A stretch of DNA of 64,000 bases, taken from positions 203,009 through 267,008 of the forward strand of contig MHAZ01000012.1 in NCBI GenBank assembly GCA_001803165.1, given 5' to 3'. The stretch is from Stygiobacter sp. RIFOXYC2_FULL_38_25 (GTDB taxonomy: Bacteria > Bacteroidota > Ignavibacteria > Ignavibacteriales > Melioribacteraceae). Shown here piece by piece: positions 16,603 through 25,140 of the stretch (position 1 is the first letter of the stretch; the number at the start of each line of letters is the position of its first letter). The notes beneath the pieces are model-generated. The model was given only the letters and a program-made list of their open reading frames with translations. It ran no database searches and was not told the origin of the DNA. The translations under genes were made by a program, and so were the position numbers.

Positions 16603-18035
16603 AGATCTTCAAATAATATTTCGCAAAGTTTATCTTGAATTTTTCTTGCTTCGGAAGCGCTGCCAACGTAATTCTGTATGAGAATGGAAAAAGCCAGCCA
16701 GTTTTCTTTTTTTGTTTTGATGTAACCGGACAAAGATGCAACGCCGCTTATAGTTCCGGTCTTTGCAAACACATTTCCTTTTGCCGGAGAATTTTTATAG
16801 CGATTAGACAATGTTCCATCAACTCCGCCAATTGGTAGCGATGCGAGAAAAGCATCAAAAGTAGTTTTGTCTTGGCTATACATAAAAACAAGAACTTTAG
16901 AAAGCAGTTCTGCCGTTGTTAGGTTATAGTATGATAAGCCGGAGCCATCGGTTACTCTATAAATTTTTGGATTTGCACCGCTGAGAGTCATTAAGCTGTC
17001 TATCAATATCTTGCCGTTTCGCGAAGATGCTTTACTTGAAGAAGCTTTCTTCGAAAGAACTCTTAAAAATAATTCCGCATTTAAGTTATCGCTCACTTTG
17101 TTTGTGTAGGTAACAACAGGCTTAATATCTCGTTCGAAAGAGAAAATTTTTGTAGTATTCTGGGGAAGAGTCAAAGTATCAATTTTGCCGAGAAGAGAAA
17201 TTCCATTTCTTTCCAAACTTTCTTTTGCGAGAGTTACAAAGTAAAACGCCGGATCAAATACGTTAAACTCCGCAGAGTCTTTCTTGGCTGATTGCAAGAT
17301 ATTCCCGCCTACAAAAATTGTATTTCTTCTTCTTAGCCAATCACGGTCAATAACAAAATTCGATTTTCCAGTATCGACAGTAACTGAATGATTTTCGATG
17401 TTGAAAAAGCTTGTCTGCGGAAAGAGTTTTAATTGAGCAGGCTTGCCAACTTCTCCCGGTTCAAAAAGTACTTTTAGTGTATTCTTATTTATAGTTAACG
17501 GAGATAAATAGGGAATGTAAGTGGCTGGGTCATCATTCCACATCCAGCCCTCACCCCAAAAGAGTGAATCCATTGAAGAAACATCTCCGTAGAGATTTCC
17601 ACTGATCTGTTTGATTCCAAACTTTTTCAATTCGCGAGAGAGAGAATCCAAGTTGGAAGAGGAAAACTCGGGATCAAATCCGCCAACGATAAAAACATCG
17701 CCATTGCAAATTGAATCCTTAATTTCGCCGGTGTGATAGAGTGAAGTTGAAAATTTGTAATCAGTTCCAAGAAAAACCAAAGCTGAAGAAGTTGTTAGCA
17801 GTTTTTGATTTGATGCCGGACGGAAAAGCTTTTTCTCGTTCTGCTGGAAAATGGGTTGCTTGCTTTTCAAATCAATAACTGAAATACCAGCTTGAGCTGT
17901 AGTGAAAAGAGGCGAGACTAGAACGCTGTCAATCCTTTGCTCCACCAATGATTTATTTTGATTGAATGTAGCGCAGCCTTGAAGAGAGATTAAGACCAAG
18001 AATAAGATCATGATCAAGAAGATTTTATTTCTCAT
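16599..18035 (-). CDS. dacB: D-Ala-D-Ala carboxypeptidase/endopeptidase (PBP4/DacB family), lipoprotein
   Basis: About 478 residues of the penicillin-binding S13 family. Active-site motifs are visible: SxxK in RPASNQKLL, SxN in VSDNLNAELF and KTG in FAKTGTISGVASLSG. The N-terminus, MRNKIFLIMILFLVLISLQG followed by Cys21, is a lipobox, so the enzyme is probably anchored to a membrane rather than soluble in the periplasm as in E. coli. I use the ATG at 18033-18035, which has AGAGG just upstream, rather than the TTG at 18050. It trims or cleaves peptidoglycan cross-links. Confidence 0.9.
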   Translation of the reverse strand: MRNKIFLIMILFLVLISLQGCATFNQNKSLVEQRIDSVLVSPLFTTAQAGISVIDLKSKQPIFQQNEKKLFRPASNQKLLTTSSALVFLGTDYKFSTSLYHTGEIKDSICNGDVFIVGGFDPEFSSSNLDSLSRELKKFGIKQISGNLYGDVSSMDSLFWGEGWMWNDDPATYIPYLSPLTINKNTLKVLFEPGEVGKPAQLKLFPQTSFFNIENHSVTVDTGKSNFVIDRDWLRRRNTIFVGGNILQSAKKDSAEFNVFDPAFYFVTLAKESLERNGISLLGKIDTLTLPQNTTKIFSFERDIKPVVTYTNKVSDNLNAELFLRVLSKKASSSKASSRNGKILIDSLMTLSGANPKIYRVTDGSGLSYYNLTTAELLSKVLVFMYSQDKTTFDAFLASLPIGGVDGTLSNRYKNSPAKGNVFAKTGTISGVASLSGYIKTKKENWLAFSILIQNYVGSASEARKIQDKLCEILFEDL

Positions 18036-18046
18036 TATTACCTCTA

Positions 18047-19405
18047 TCAAAAGTATTCACGTTCCCTAAAATCCACACCAACTTCTTCTACAACAAATTT
18101 CTTTGCAGCCTCTTTATCAACTTCGCTTAATCCAACAACCGATAAAACAACGTGAGTAAAGTTTTTTGCTTTCTTGGCAAAGTCCAGCATCTCACCATGT
18201 AAAGATGCATCAACGCGCATTAGCTTAGCGTATTGTCCCGGATCTGTAGAGTTTAAGCTGATGGAAACTGTGTCAATCGTATCTTTTAATTCCGGAGTGA
18301 TATCGCGCTTATTAATAAAATTTCCATGACCGTCTGTGTTCATTCTGGTTTTGCCGCCGTTATCTTTAACATACTTTGCAATTTGCTTAACAACATCCCA
18401 GCGGATTGTTGGCTCGCCATATCCGCAAAAGACAATTTCCTTGAAGCGGGTTGGGTCACCAATTTCTTTATTGTAAACTTCAGCATCAGGCTCTTGAGAT
18501 TTTGTCATTTTCAAACTATAACCGTTAATAATTGCTTCACCTTTGCGGTCGCAGAAAATACAATCGGCGTTACAACGATTTGTTACGTTAATGTAAAGCG
18601 ATTGACCAATTTGATAAGTAAAATGTAATTTCGGTTTCATACCAATGCCAAATAGTTTGTGAACATTTGCCGAAGTTGTTCTGCCTACATCTTCAATAGT
18701 TAAGTGATGAACTTCTGCGAATTTTTCCGCAATAAATTTAATTAACGCCGGCTCGTTTCTTTCTCCTCTGTGTGGGACTGGAGTCATAAAAGGTGAATCG
18801 GTTTCGAGCAGTAAATTTTCTATTGCAACACGACTCAAAACTTGCCGTATGCTATCCATCTTCTTAAACGTAACATTGCCGGGAAAAGAAATGTAATGAT
18901 GCATTTCAACAAGCTCGCGCGCGTCTTCAACCGAACCGGCAAAACAGTGAAACTGCGCACGCAGTCCGGAATTTTTGTAAGAACAAATTATGTTCATCAC
19001 ATCTTCATTTGCGTCGCGGTTGTGAACAATGATCGGAAGTTTGAGTTTAAGGGCAAGATCAATCTGATCTTTGAAAGCGGCAATCTGTTTTTCTTTGGGG
19101 GAGAAATCGTAGAAGTAATCCAAGCCAATTTCGCCAATTGCTACCACTTTGTTTTTCTTAGCAAGTTCTTCGAGTTTTGGAATAGATGAATCATTCCAAT
19201 CCTTTGAATCGTGAGGATGAACTCCAACAGCAGCGTAAATGCAATCATACTTTTCTGCCAGCTCAACCGCTTTAATTGATGTAGCAATATCGGTTCCGGG
19301 AACAATCATGTAATCAACACCGGAATTTTTTGCGCGCTCAATTACCTGATCGAGATCATTTTCAAAATTTGGATAAAACAAATGTGCGTGCGTATCTATA
19401 AACAT
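18047..19405 (-). CDS. TatD-family metal hydrolase fused to a radical SAM domain
   Basis: A 452-residue two-domain protein. Residues 1 to about 255 are a TatD nuclease: FIDTHAHLFYPNF (HxH metal site), AIGEIGLDYFYDFSPKEKQ, IVHNRDANED, AQFHCFAGS and LLLETDSPFMTP. Residues about 262-452 form a short radical SAM domain with the cluster motif CNADCIFC (C278, C282, C285), then FCGYGEPTIRW and TRMNTDGHGN. Stand-alone TatD-associated radical SAM proteins are a known family (TIGR04038, recalled from memory). Here the two are one polypeptide without a stop or frameshift between them. The reaction of the radical SAM part is unknown. Confidence 0.88.
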   Translation of the reverse strand: MFIDTHAHLFYPNFENDLDQVIERAKNSGVDYMIVPGTDIATSIKAVELAEKYDCIYAAVGVHPHDSKDWNDSSIPKLEELAKKNKVVAIGEIGLDYFYDFSPKEKQIAAFKDQIDLALKLKLPIIVHNRDANEDVMNIICSYKNSGLRAQFHCFAGSVEDARELVEMHHYISFPGNVTFKKMDSIRQVLSRVAIENLLLETDSPFMTPVPHRGERNEPALIKFIAEKFAEVHHLTIEDVGRTTSANVHKLFGIGMKPKLHFTYQIGQSLYINVTNRCNADCIFCDRKGEAIINGYSLKMTKSQEPDAEVYNKEIGDPTRFKEIVFCGYGEPTIRWDVVKQIAKYVKDNGGKTRMNTDGHGNFINKRDITPELKDTIDTVSISLNSTDPGQYAKLMRVDASLHGEMLDFAKKAKNFTHVVLSVVGLSEVDKEAAKKFVVEEVGVDFREREYF

Positions 19406-19435
19406 ATCTTAATCACGACCTTTCTGTATAAAGAA

Positions 19436-19501
19436 AAGATTATGATTACGAGCATGAGAAAGAACATTAATTAAATTTTTCTTGCCCGTGCTCATAATCT
19501 T
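19436..19501 (-). terminator. Long imperfect hairpin downstream of purM
   Basis: AAGATTATGA at 19436-19445 pairs perfectly with TCATAATCTT at 19492-19501, and partly complementary sequence (GAGAAAGAA / TTTTTCTTG) extends inward. Read on the minus strand it follows the purM stop and is followed by TTCTTTAT, so it could end the purM transcript. It might equally be an interspersed repeat. Confidence 0.4.
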
Positions 19502-19510
19502 GCTCTGTTT

Positions 19511-20506
19511 TTAAACTATCTCTCCGATAACAATTCCTTTTTCGCCAACAGCAGAAGCCGTTTCCAAAACTTTAGTCACGTCGTTAGCATTAACGATAGC
19601 TATCAATCCGATTCCAAGATTAAATACGTGGCGCATTTCTTCATCGGCAATCTTACCTGCCTCTTGAATCAGTTTGAAGATTGGCAGAGCATCCCACGAT
19701 TTCCAATCCATTTTGATTTGCAAATCTTTAGGAACGACACGCTTCGTATTGCCGATAATTCCGCCGCCGGTTATATGAGAAAATGCATTTATTGTAACTT
19801 TCTCTTTTAACTCGGTAATCAATTTCAAATAGGATTTATGAACATTGAGCAATTCTTCACCAAGAGATTGATTGAGCAAATCCGGTTTGTCGTTCACAGA
19901 AAATTTCTCTAACAAAACTTTTCTTGCCAGCGAATAGCCGTTTGTATGGAGTCCGGTGGAGCCAAAACCAATCAGCACATTTCCTTTAGCAACATTTTTT
20001 CCATCAATAACTTGGTCGCGCTCTACCAGTCCAACTATTGTTCCGGAAATATCATATTCCTCTTCAGAGTAAAGCCCAGGCATTTCAGCAGTCTCCCCGC
20101 CGATTAACGCAACACCGTTTTCTTTGCAAGCGATTGAGAAACCTTTTATAATCTGCTCGGCTTTATCGGGATTTAACTTCCCGAAAGCCATATAATCCAT
20201 AAAGTATTGAGGCACCGCGCCGCAAACTGCAATATCATCAACGCAATGATTTACTAAGTCTTGTCCAATCGTATCATGCTTTTCCATTGCAAAAGCAATT
20301 TTAAGTTTTGTGCCGACACCATCTACGCTTGAAACAAGTACGGGATTTTTCCAAGCGGCTAAATCAACTTGGTAGAATGCACCGAAATGCCCAATGCCGG
20401 AAAGAACATTTTTATTGAAAGTAGATTTAGCGAGCGATTTAATTCTTTCAACGGTTTCTTCACCGGCTTCAATATTTACACCGGCATTTTTATAGGAGTT
20501 CTCCAC
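19511..20506 (-). CDS. purM: Phosphoribosylformylglycinamidine cyclo-ligase (AIR synthetase)
   Basis: A 331-residue PurM that performs the fifth step of de novo purine synthesis. It starts at a GTG (20504-20506) preceded by GAGGT six bases upstream. Typical segments are SGIGHFGAFYQVD, LVSSVDGVGTKLKIAF, GQDLVNHCVDDIAVCGA, LIGGETAEMPGLY, GFGSTGLHTNGYSLARKV and HITGGGIIGN. Length and motif order are normal. It appears to be a single-gene unit, separated by hairpin-containing sequence from the next gene on the strand. Confidence 0.95.
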   Translation of the reverse strand: MENSYKNAGVNIEAGEETVERIKSLAKSTFNKNVLSGIGHFGAFYQVDLAAWKNPVLVSSVDGVGTKLKIAFAMEKHDTIGQDLVNHCVDDIAVCGAVPQYFMDYMAFGKLNPDKAEQIIKGFSIACKENGVALIGGETAEMPGLYSEEEYDISGTIVGLVERDQVIDGKNVAKGNVLIGFGSTGLHTNGYSLARKVLLEKFSVNDKPDLLNQSLGEELLNVHKSYLKLITELKEKVTINAFSHITGGGIIGNTKRVVPKDLQIKMDWKSWDALPIFKLIQEAGKIADEEMRHVFNLGIGLIAIVNANDVTKVLETASAVGEKGIVIGEIV

Positions 20507-20624
20507 AATAACCTCATAATTTCAAGGCAAATATAAGACAAACCGGAAAGAATTTGCGACTTGGCTTTTAGCATTGAAAGAATTAGTTTAAATGCGAAAA
20601 TAGAACAAATAAAAGAAGGCGAAT

Positions 20625-20846
20625 ATGGAAACTACATATAGATTGAATGCTGACGAACTTGATAATAAGTTTGTTGACAGCCTGAAATCAATATTTAAAA
20701 ATAAAGAAATTGAAATTGTGGTCTCTGAAATTGATGAAACGGAGTACCTCCTTCGCTCTACTGCAAATAAAGAGCATTTGCTAGATGCCGTTAATGATGT
20801 TGAAAACAATAAAAAAATTATTGTCCCGGAACAAAAACAATTTTAA
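20625..20846 (+). CDS. Antitoxin of a YoeB-type module
   Basis: A 73-residue acidic protein that overlaps the following toxin gene by one base (TAATG). Its C-terminus (TANKEHLLDAVNDVENNKKI) resembles the toxin-binding tail of YefM/Phd-like antitoxins. The N-terminal half (YRLNADELDNKFVDSLKSIF) does not look like a classical Phd fold and is not assigned. The identity rests mainly on the order and coupling with the recognisable toxin. Confidence 0.7.
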   Translation: METTYRLNADELDNKFVDSLKSIFKNKEIEIVVSEIDETEYLLRSTANKEHLLDAVNDVENNKKIIVPEQKQF

Positions 20847-21103
20847 TGAGGAATGTTGCATTTCACGAACGAGCATTTGAAAATTTTACAAATTGGGCAA
20901 GTGTAAATAAAAATATCTTCGAGCGATTAGTATATCTAATTAAGGAAACACGAAAAGATCCCTTTACAGGAGTTGGTAAACCGGAATTATTAAAGCATGA
21001 GCTAAAAGGATTCTGGTCAAGAAGAATAAACAGCGAGCATCGCTTAGTTTATAAAGTTACGGAGGAATCAATAATTATTATATCTTGTAAGTACCATTAT
21101 TGA
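20846..21103 (+). CDS. YoeB/Txe-family mRNA interferase toxin
   Basis: An 85-residue protein with the YoeB layout: ELLKHELKGFWSRRINSEHR followed by LVYKVTEE and the C-terminal CKYHY. By position, E47, R66 and H84 correspond to the catalytic Glu46, Arg65 and His83 of E. coli YoeB. Such toxins cut mRNA in the ribosomal A site during translation. It is coupled to the upstream antitoxin and is followed immediately by a nucleotidyltransferase gene. Confidence 0.88.
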   Translation: MRNVAFHERAFENFTNWASVNKNIFERLVYLIKETRKDPFTGVGKPELLKHELKGFWSRRINSEHRLVYKVTEESIIIISCKYHY

Positions 21104-21114
21104 TTAAGCTAAAT

Positions 21115-21444
21115 ATGGATAAAAAGTACAATCGCGAATACGCAATAGAAAAAGTAAAAGAGTTTGCCGCTCTATTGAAATTTAATAACATCAAGGTAGA
21201 TGCGGTTTATTTGTTCGGTTCATTTACTTCGGATAAAGAAGATTTACAATGGTCAGACATTGATGTTGCCGTCGTATCGGATGATTTTTCGGAATTTCGT
21301 TTTGAAGATAACAAGCGTTTGATACCGCTGGCAATTAAAGTGGAGCGAAGAATTGAAACGCACCCATATACGATTAAAGATTTTGAAAACTCTCCTTTTG
21401 TTCATGATGAAATAAAGAGCAAGGGATTGAGAATGAATATTTAA
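21115..21444 (+). CDS. Small MNT-type nucleotidyltransferase-domain protein
   Basis: About 110 residues with the minimal nucleotidyltransferase signature: YLFGSFTSDKEDLQWSDIDVAVV supplies the GS and DxD metal-binding pattern. These proteins normally pair with HEPN toxins as antitoxins and modify them, but no HEPN gene is visible nearby. I chose the ATG at 21115; a TTG at 21100 overlapping the toxin stop would extend it by five residues. The gene follows YoeB by 11 bases and may be a third member of the module or simply a neighbour. Confidence 0.7.
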   Translation: MDKKYNREYAIEKVKEFAALLKFNNIKVDAVYLFGSFTSDKEDLQWSDIDVAVVSDDFSEFRFEDNKRLIPLAIKVERRIETHPYTIKDFENSPFVHDEIKSKGLRMNI

Positions 21445-21631
21445 AAATTTTTTGAAAGGAGCTTTTTAGTAAACTAAAATAATATAACGCGCTATTGCGC
21501 TGTTCTTCATAACAATGATTTCAATATACTTTCGTGCTTTAATTTCCTTCAATGACTTTTTTAATGCTTGACTCTTCACCAGCAACTTTTCCCGCTTTTT
21601 AATAACTTTGCGCCGTCGCAATAAAGGGTTT

Positions 21632-22678
21632 ATGCCAGATTATCAATTAAAAGACAGAGAAAAGGCGATTCTGCGGTTTGTGATTCATCAATTTATACTT
21701 ACCGCAAATCCGGTTGGCTCGCGCAATGTTTCCAAAAAATTTGATTTGGGACTTTCGCCGGCCTCCATCCGTAATGTAATGGCGGATTTGGAAGAGATGG
21801 GTCTGCTCGGTCATCCGCATACTTCCGCCGGAAGAACTCCAACCGATAAAGGCTACCGTGTTTATGTTGATTCACTGATGGACCCGCCCTTTATTGATGC
21901 TAAAGCAAAACAAATTGTTGATTTGAATTTAGTTTCTGCACAGACGGAAACAGAAAATTTGCTTCAGGTTACTTCTGCAATTTTAAGCGATCTTACAAAC
22001 CAGCTTGCAATGGTTACTTATCCAAAGTTTGAACAAGCGGTTCTGGAAAAAATTCAGATTGTACAGCTTTCTTCAACAAGAATTTTAGTTGTAGTTAGCG
22101 TTCAATCCGGAATGATTAGAACGATTACATTGGAAATTGATGCTGAAGTAAGTGAGTCTCAGATTGTTTCCATACAGCAATTATTGAATGAAAGACTTTG
22201 CGGATTGCGCTTTTCAGAAATTCGCAACTCGCTTGAAGACAGAATTAAAGACGTTTCTACTGAAGCTTACAGACCGATCATTCGTGTCTTTCTGGATAGT
22301 GTTGATAAAATTTTTACTGATGCCAGTACTGAAAAAACAATTATTGCCGGAACCAAGAATATGCTCAATCAACCGGAGTTTGTAGATCATGAAAAATTCC
22401 AGAGCGTGATTGAGCTGGTTGAGAATAAAGATATTATCATTCATGTTCTTGATAGCAATAAGAACTCGCAAGAAAACGATCTTGCGATTCGAATCGGGCA
22501 AGAAAATATTGATGAAAAACTTACCGAGTACAGTATGATCACCAAAGAGTATCAAGTTGGCGGACTGACCGGAACGCTTGGAATAATGGGACCAAAGCGA
22601 ATGGACTATTCCAAAATAATTGCTGCTGTTGTTTATGTTGCAGAGCAGCTTGGACAAGAACTTACGAAACAAAGGTAA
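21632..22678 (+). CDS. hrcA: Heat-inducible transcription repressor HrcA
   Basis: About 348 residues. The N-terminal winged helix contains LKDREKAILRFVIHQFI, NPVGSRNVSKKFDLGLSPAS and IRNVMADLEEMGLLGHPHTS, then AGRTPTDKGYRVYVD, the HrcA signature. The C-terminal GAF-like region includes IKEYQVGGLTGTLGIMGPKR-type sequence (TKEYQVGGLTGTLGIMGP). The ATG at 21632 has AAAGGG just upstream and is preferred over the in-frame TTG at 21608. It leads an operon with grpE and dnaJ. No CIRCE operator is visible in the 187 bases upstream. Confidence 0.93.
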   Translation: MPDYQLKDREKAILRFVIHQFILTANPVGSRNVSKKFDLGLSPASIRNVMADLEEMGLLGHPHTSAGRTPTDKGYRVYVDSLMDPPFIDAKAKQIVDLNLVSAQTETENLLQVTSAILSDLTNQLAMVTYPKFEQAVLEKIQIVQLSSTRILVVVSVQSGMIRTITLEIDAEVSESQIVSIQQLLNERLCGLRFSEIRNSLEDRIKDVSTEAYRPIIRVFLDSVDKIFTDASTEKTIIAGTKNMLNQPEFVDHEKFQSVIELVENKDIIIHVLDSNKNSQENDLAIRIGQENIDEKLTEYSMITKEYQVGGLTGTLGIMGPKRMDYSKIIAAVVYVAEQLGQELTKQR

Positions 22679-22705
22679 ATTTTATTTACGGAGATTTAAC
22701 AAACA

Positions 22706-23335
22706 ATGGAAGAAATGAAAGACCAAAACGATATAACTAACCAAGAAGATAATTCAATACCAATAGAACGTGTTGAAAAGAAAGAAGATCAAGTTCAAGA
22801 ACAAGAGCCTGATCAAGAAAAAATAAATAATGAGGAAATATTGCAAGGAAAAATTGTTGAGCTTGAAAAGCAAACAGCCGAATTAAAAGACTCGCTGCTT
22901 AGAAAAGTTGCCGAATTTGAAAATTACAAACGCAGAAATGAAAATGAACAAATGAATCTTTTGAAATATGCGGCAGAGCCTTTTATCAAAAGTGTGCTTT
23001 CTGTTTATGATGATTTGGAACGCTCGCTTTCTCACATTGATGATGAGAATAGTTTTGAATCAACAAAAAAAGGTTTGCAGCTTGTGTTTGATAAGTTTAA
23101 CAAAACTCTCGATGCACAAGGTGTAAAAAAGATTGAAGCAAAAGGTCAGCCGTTTGATGTTCATTTTCATGAAGCATTAATGCAGCAGCCTGTAGAAGGC
23201 GTTGCGCCCCATACAGTTCTTGATGTAATTGAGCCTGGTTATCTTTATAAAGATAAAGTAATTCGTCACGCAAAAGTGATTGTTAGTGCGGAGCTGGCTT
23301 CGCCGGAAACTGATAACACAAATCAAGAAGGATAA
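22706..23335 (+). CDS. grpE: Nucleotide exchange factor GrpE
   Basis: A 209-residue DnaK cofactor. The N-terminal 60 residues are Glu/Gln-rich and probably disordered, followed by a long coiled coil (ELEKQTAELKDSLLRKVAEF then ENYKRRNENEQ) and the C-terminal beta domain with the signature QPFDVHFHEALMQQP and VLDVIEPGYLYKDKVIRHAK. It speeds ADP release from DnaK. It lies between hrcA and dnaJ, 27 bases after hrcA. Confidence 0.95.
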   Translation: MEEMKDQNDITNQEDNSIPIERVEKKEDQVQEQEPDQEKINNEEILQGKIVELEKQTAELKDSLLRKVAEFENYKRRNENEQMNLLKYAAEPFIKSVLSVYDDLERSLSHIDDENSFESTKKGLQLVFDKFNKTLDAQGVKKIEAKGQPFDVHFHEALMQQPVEGVAPHTVLDVIEPGYLYKDKVIRHAKVIVSAELASPETDNTNQEG

Positions 23336-23341
23336 TGATTG

Positions 23342-24460
23342 ATGGCTAAACGCGATTATTACGAAATTTTAGGCGTTGGAAAAAATGCTACGGCTGATGA
23401 ATTAAAAAAATCTTATAGAAAGCTTGCAATGCAATATCACCCGGACCGCAATCAAGGTGATAAAGAAGCTGAAGAGAAATTTAAGGAAGCGGCTGAAGCT
23501 TACGAAGTTTTAAGCAATCCGGAAAAGAAAGCAAAGTACGACCGTTACGGACACAGCGGTTTACGCGGCGGCGAAGATTTCCACAGTTATCAAAACGTAA
23601 ATGATATTTTCAGCAACTTCTCTGATATTTTCGGCAGTGCATTCGGCGGCTCATCTATTTTTGATGATTTCTTTGGCGGCGGTGGTTCCGGAAGGTCACG
23701 CCAGCGCAGTCAAGGGCAGCCCGGCACAGATTTGAAAATCACTCTAAAACTTTCGCTCGAAGAAATAGCTGCCGGAACAACTAAAAAAGTTAAAATCAAA
23801 AAACAGAATAAGTGTACAACTTGCAGCGGTACCGGCGCAAAAAGTTCTTCTTCATTTAAGACTTGCTCAGTTTGTAACGGAACCGGTGAAGTCAGACAAG
23901 TTTCCCGTTCGATTTTTGGTCAGTTTGTAAATATAGCTCCATGTAATAATTGCAACGGGACCGGAAAAATTATTGGCGAACCATGCACAACTTGCCGTGG
24001 TGATGGAAGAATACAGGATGAATCCACAATTAAGATTAGCGTTCCGGCAGGTGTAATGGATGGAAATTACATGACATTGCGCGGAGAAGGCAATGCCGGC
24101 AAGCAAGGCGGACCAGCCGGAGATATAATTGTAATCTTCGAAGAGATTCCGCATATCTACTTTACTCGCGATGGCGATAATGTTATTTATGATCTTTACA
24201 TTAGCTATACAGAAGCTGTTCTTGGAACTGAGGTTGAAGTACCGACACTGAACGGAAAAGCTAAATTGAAAATTGAATCCGGAACACCAGCCGGAAAATA
24301 TTTAAAGATGCGCGAGAAAGGAATTCAGCATCTTAACAGTCACGGAGCCGGAGATCAACTTGTTAGAATTAACATTCACGTTCCCAAGAATGTATCGGCT
24401 AAAGAAAAAGAGCTGCTTAAAGAATTAGAGAAACAACCTAACATGCAGCCTGGCAAGTAG
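23342..24460 (+). CDS. dnaJ: Chaperone DnaJ
   Basis: About 372 residues of a type I DnaJ. The J domain has the HPD tripeptide ([15 protein letters not shown]), followed by a Gly/Phe-rich linker (residues about 75-125). The zinc-binding domain has four CxxCxGxG-type repeats ([32 protein letters not shown]). The C-terminal substrate-binding domain follows. The start is the ATG at 23342, six bases after grpE's stop; a TTG immediately before it is in frame. dnaK is not in the window, so the operon is hrcA-grpE-dnaJ only. Confidence 0.96.
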   Translation: MAKRDYYEILGVGKNATADELKKSYRKLAMQYHPDRNQGDKEAEEKFKEAAEAYEVLSNPEKKAKYDRYGHSGLRGGEDFHSYQNVNDIFSNFSDIFGSAFGGSSIFDDFFGGGGSGRSRQRSQGQPGTDLKITLKLSLEEIAAGTTKKVKIKKQNKCTTCSGTGAKSSSSFKTCSVCNGTGEVRQVSRSIFGQFVNIAPCNNCNGTGKIIGEPCTTCRGDGRIQDESTIKISVPAGVMDGNYMTLRGEGNAGKQGGPAGDIIVIFEEIPHIYFTRDGDNVIYDLYISYTEAVLGTEVEVPTLNGKAKLKIESGTPAGKYLKMREKGIQHLNSHGAGDQLVRINIHVPKNVSAKEKELLKELEKQPNMQPGK

Positions 24461-24471
24461 TTTTACCGTAG

Positions 24472-24501
24472 TTCCCGGGTTTGGCTTGCCGAACCCGGGA
24501 A
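24472..24501 (+). terminator. Strong hairpin after dnaJ
   Basis: TTCCCGGGTT pairs perfectly with AACCCGGGAA, and an inner TGGC/GCCG helix extends the stem to about 14 pairs with one wobble. It begins 12 bases after the dnaJ stop. A T-rich run (TTCTTTTTATT) follows only about 12 bases later, so it may stabilise or end the hrcA-grpE-dnaJ transcript. Confidence 0.6.
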
Positions 24502-24624
24502 GTATAATTGAAAGTTCTTTTTATTATGCACAATACTACCGTTTGAGCAAAACAACAATTGCTAAAGCGGCAATTAGTTTATTCATTTCAAAAATATCCC
24601 AAATAGAAATCTCGGGGGGAAATA

Positions 24625-25140
24625 ATGCGAAATTGGATTGAAGTAATTTCTCGTAAAGTTGGATTCACAAAAACAGAAACACAGATAGTTCTTTTTATAC
24701 TTGCAGCGTTCGCAGTTGGTTTGCTAATCAACTATTTCAAAAGCCGTGCAAACGAAGCCGACTATCTTGAATTTGATTACTCTGCTGAAGACAGTTTATT
24801 CAATGCCGCGCTTGGCAATGTTGAGATTGATGATATTGCAGTTAAAGACAGTGTAGAAAAAAGAGTTGCTTCTATAAACGAACTTTTAGATTTTGGAAGC
24901 GGCAAAAAGAAAGTTGCTGAAATACCGGTACCAAAATCCCTTTCGGCGGTTGTAAATATTAACACAGCAAGCGTACCACAACTAACGTCTCTACCGGGAA
25001 TTGGCTTGAAAACGGCAGAAAATATTTTAGCTTACAGAAAGAAGAATGGTAAATTTTCCAGAGCCGATCAGCTTCTTAACATAAAAGGAGTTGGTAAAGC
25101 AAAGCTTGCAAAATTACGCGAGCATATTAAATTTGAGTAA
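24625..25140 (+). CDS. Membrane-anchored helix-hairpin-helix (ComEA-like) protein
   Basis: A 171-residue protein. A hydrophobic anchor (TQIVLFILAAFAVGLLINYF) lies at about residues 19-38, followed by a variable acidic linker. Residues about 105-171 form a tandem helix-hairpin-helix domain: VNINTASVPQLTSLPGIG, then KTAENILAYRKKNGKF and LLNIKGVGKAKLAKLREHI. This matches ComEA-type DNA-binding domains used in DNA uptake. GGGGGGA provides the ribosome-binding site. It overlaps or directly precedes a PilM-like gene, so the pair may belong to type IV pilus or transformation functions, though no other pilus gene is in the window. Confidence 0.82.
   Translation: MRNWIEVISRKVGFTKTETQIVLFILAAFAVGLLINYFKSRANEADYLEFDYSAEDSLFNAALGNVEIDDIAVKDSVEKRVASINELLDFGSGKKKVAEIPVPKSLSAVVNINTASVPQLTSLPGIGLKTAENILAYRKKNGKFSRADQLLNIKGVGKAKLAKLREHIKFE

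Noticed and set aside
21445..21631. Possible CIRCE element before hrcA
   Set aside because: I looked for TTAGCACTC and GAGTGCTAA in this gap and did not find them, only a short GCGC-TATT-GCGC palindrome.
22214..22672. 152-residue minus-strand open frame within hrcA
   Set aside because: Antisense shadow of a well-supported gene; no domain, and hrcA fully explains the region.
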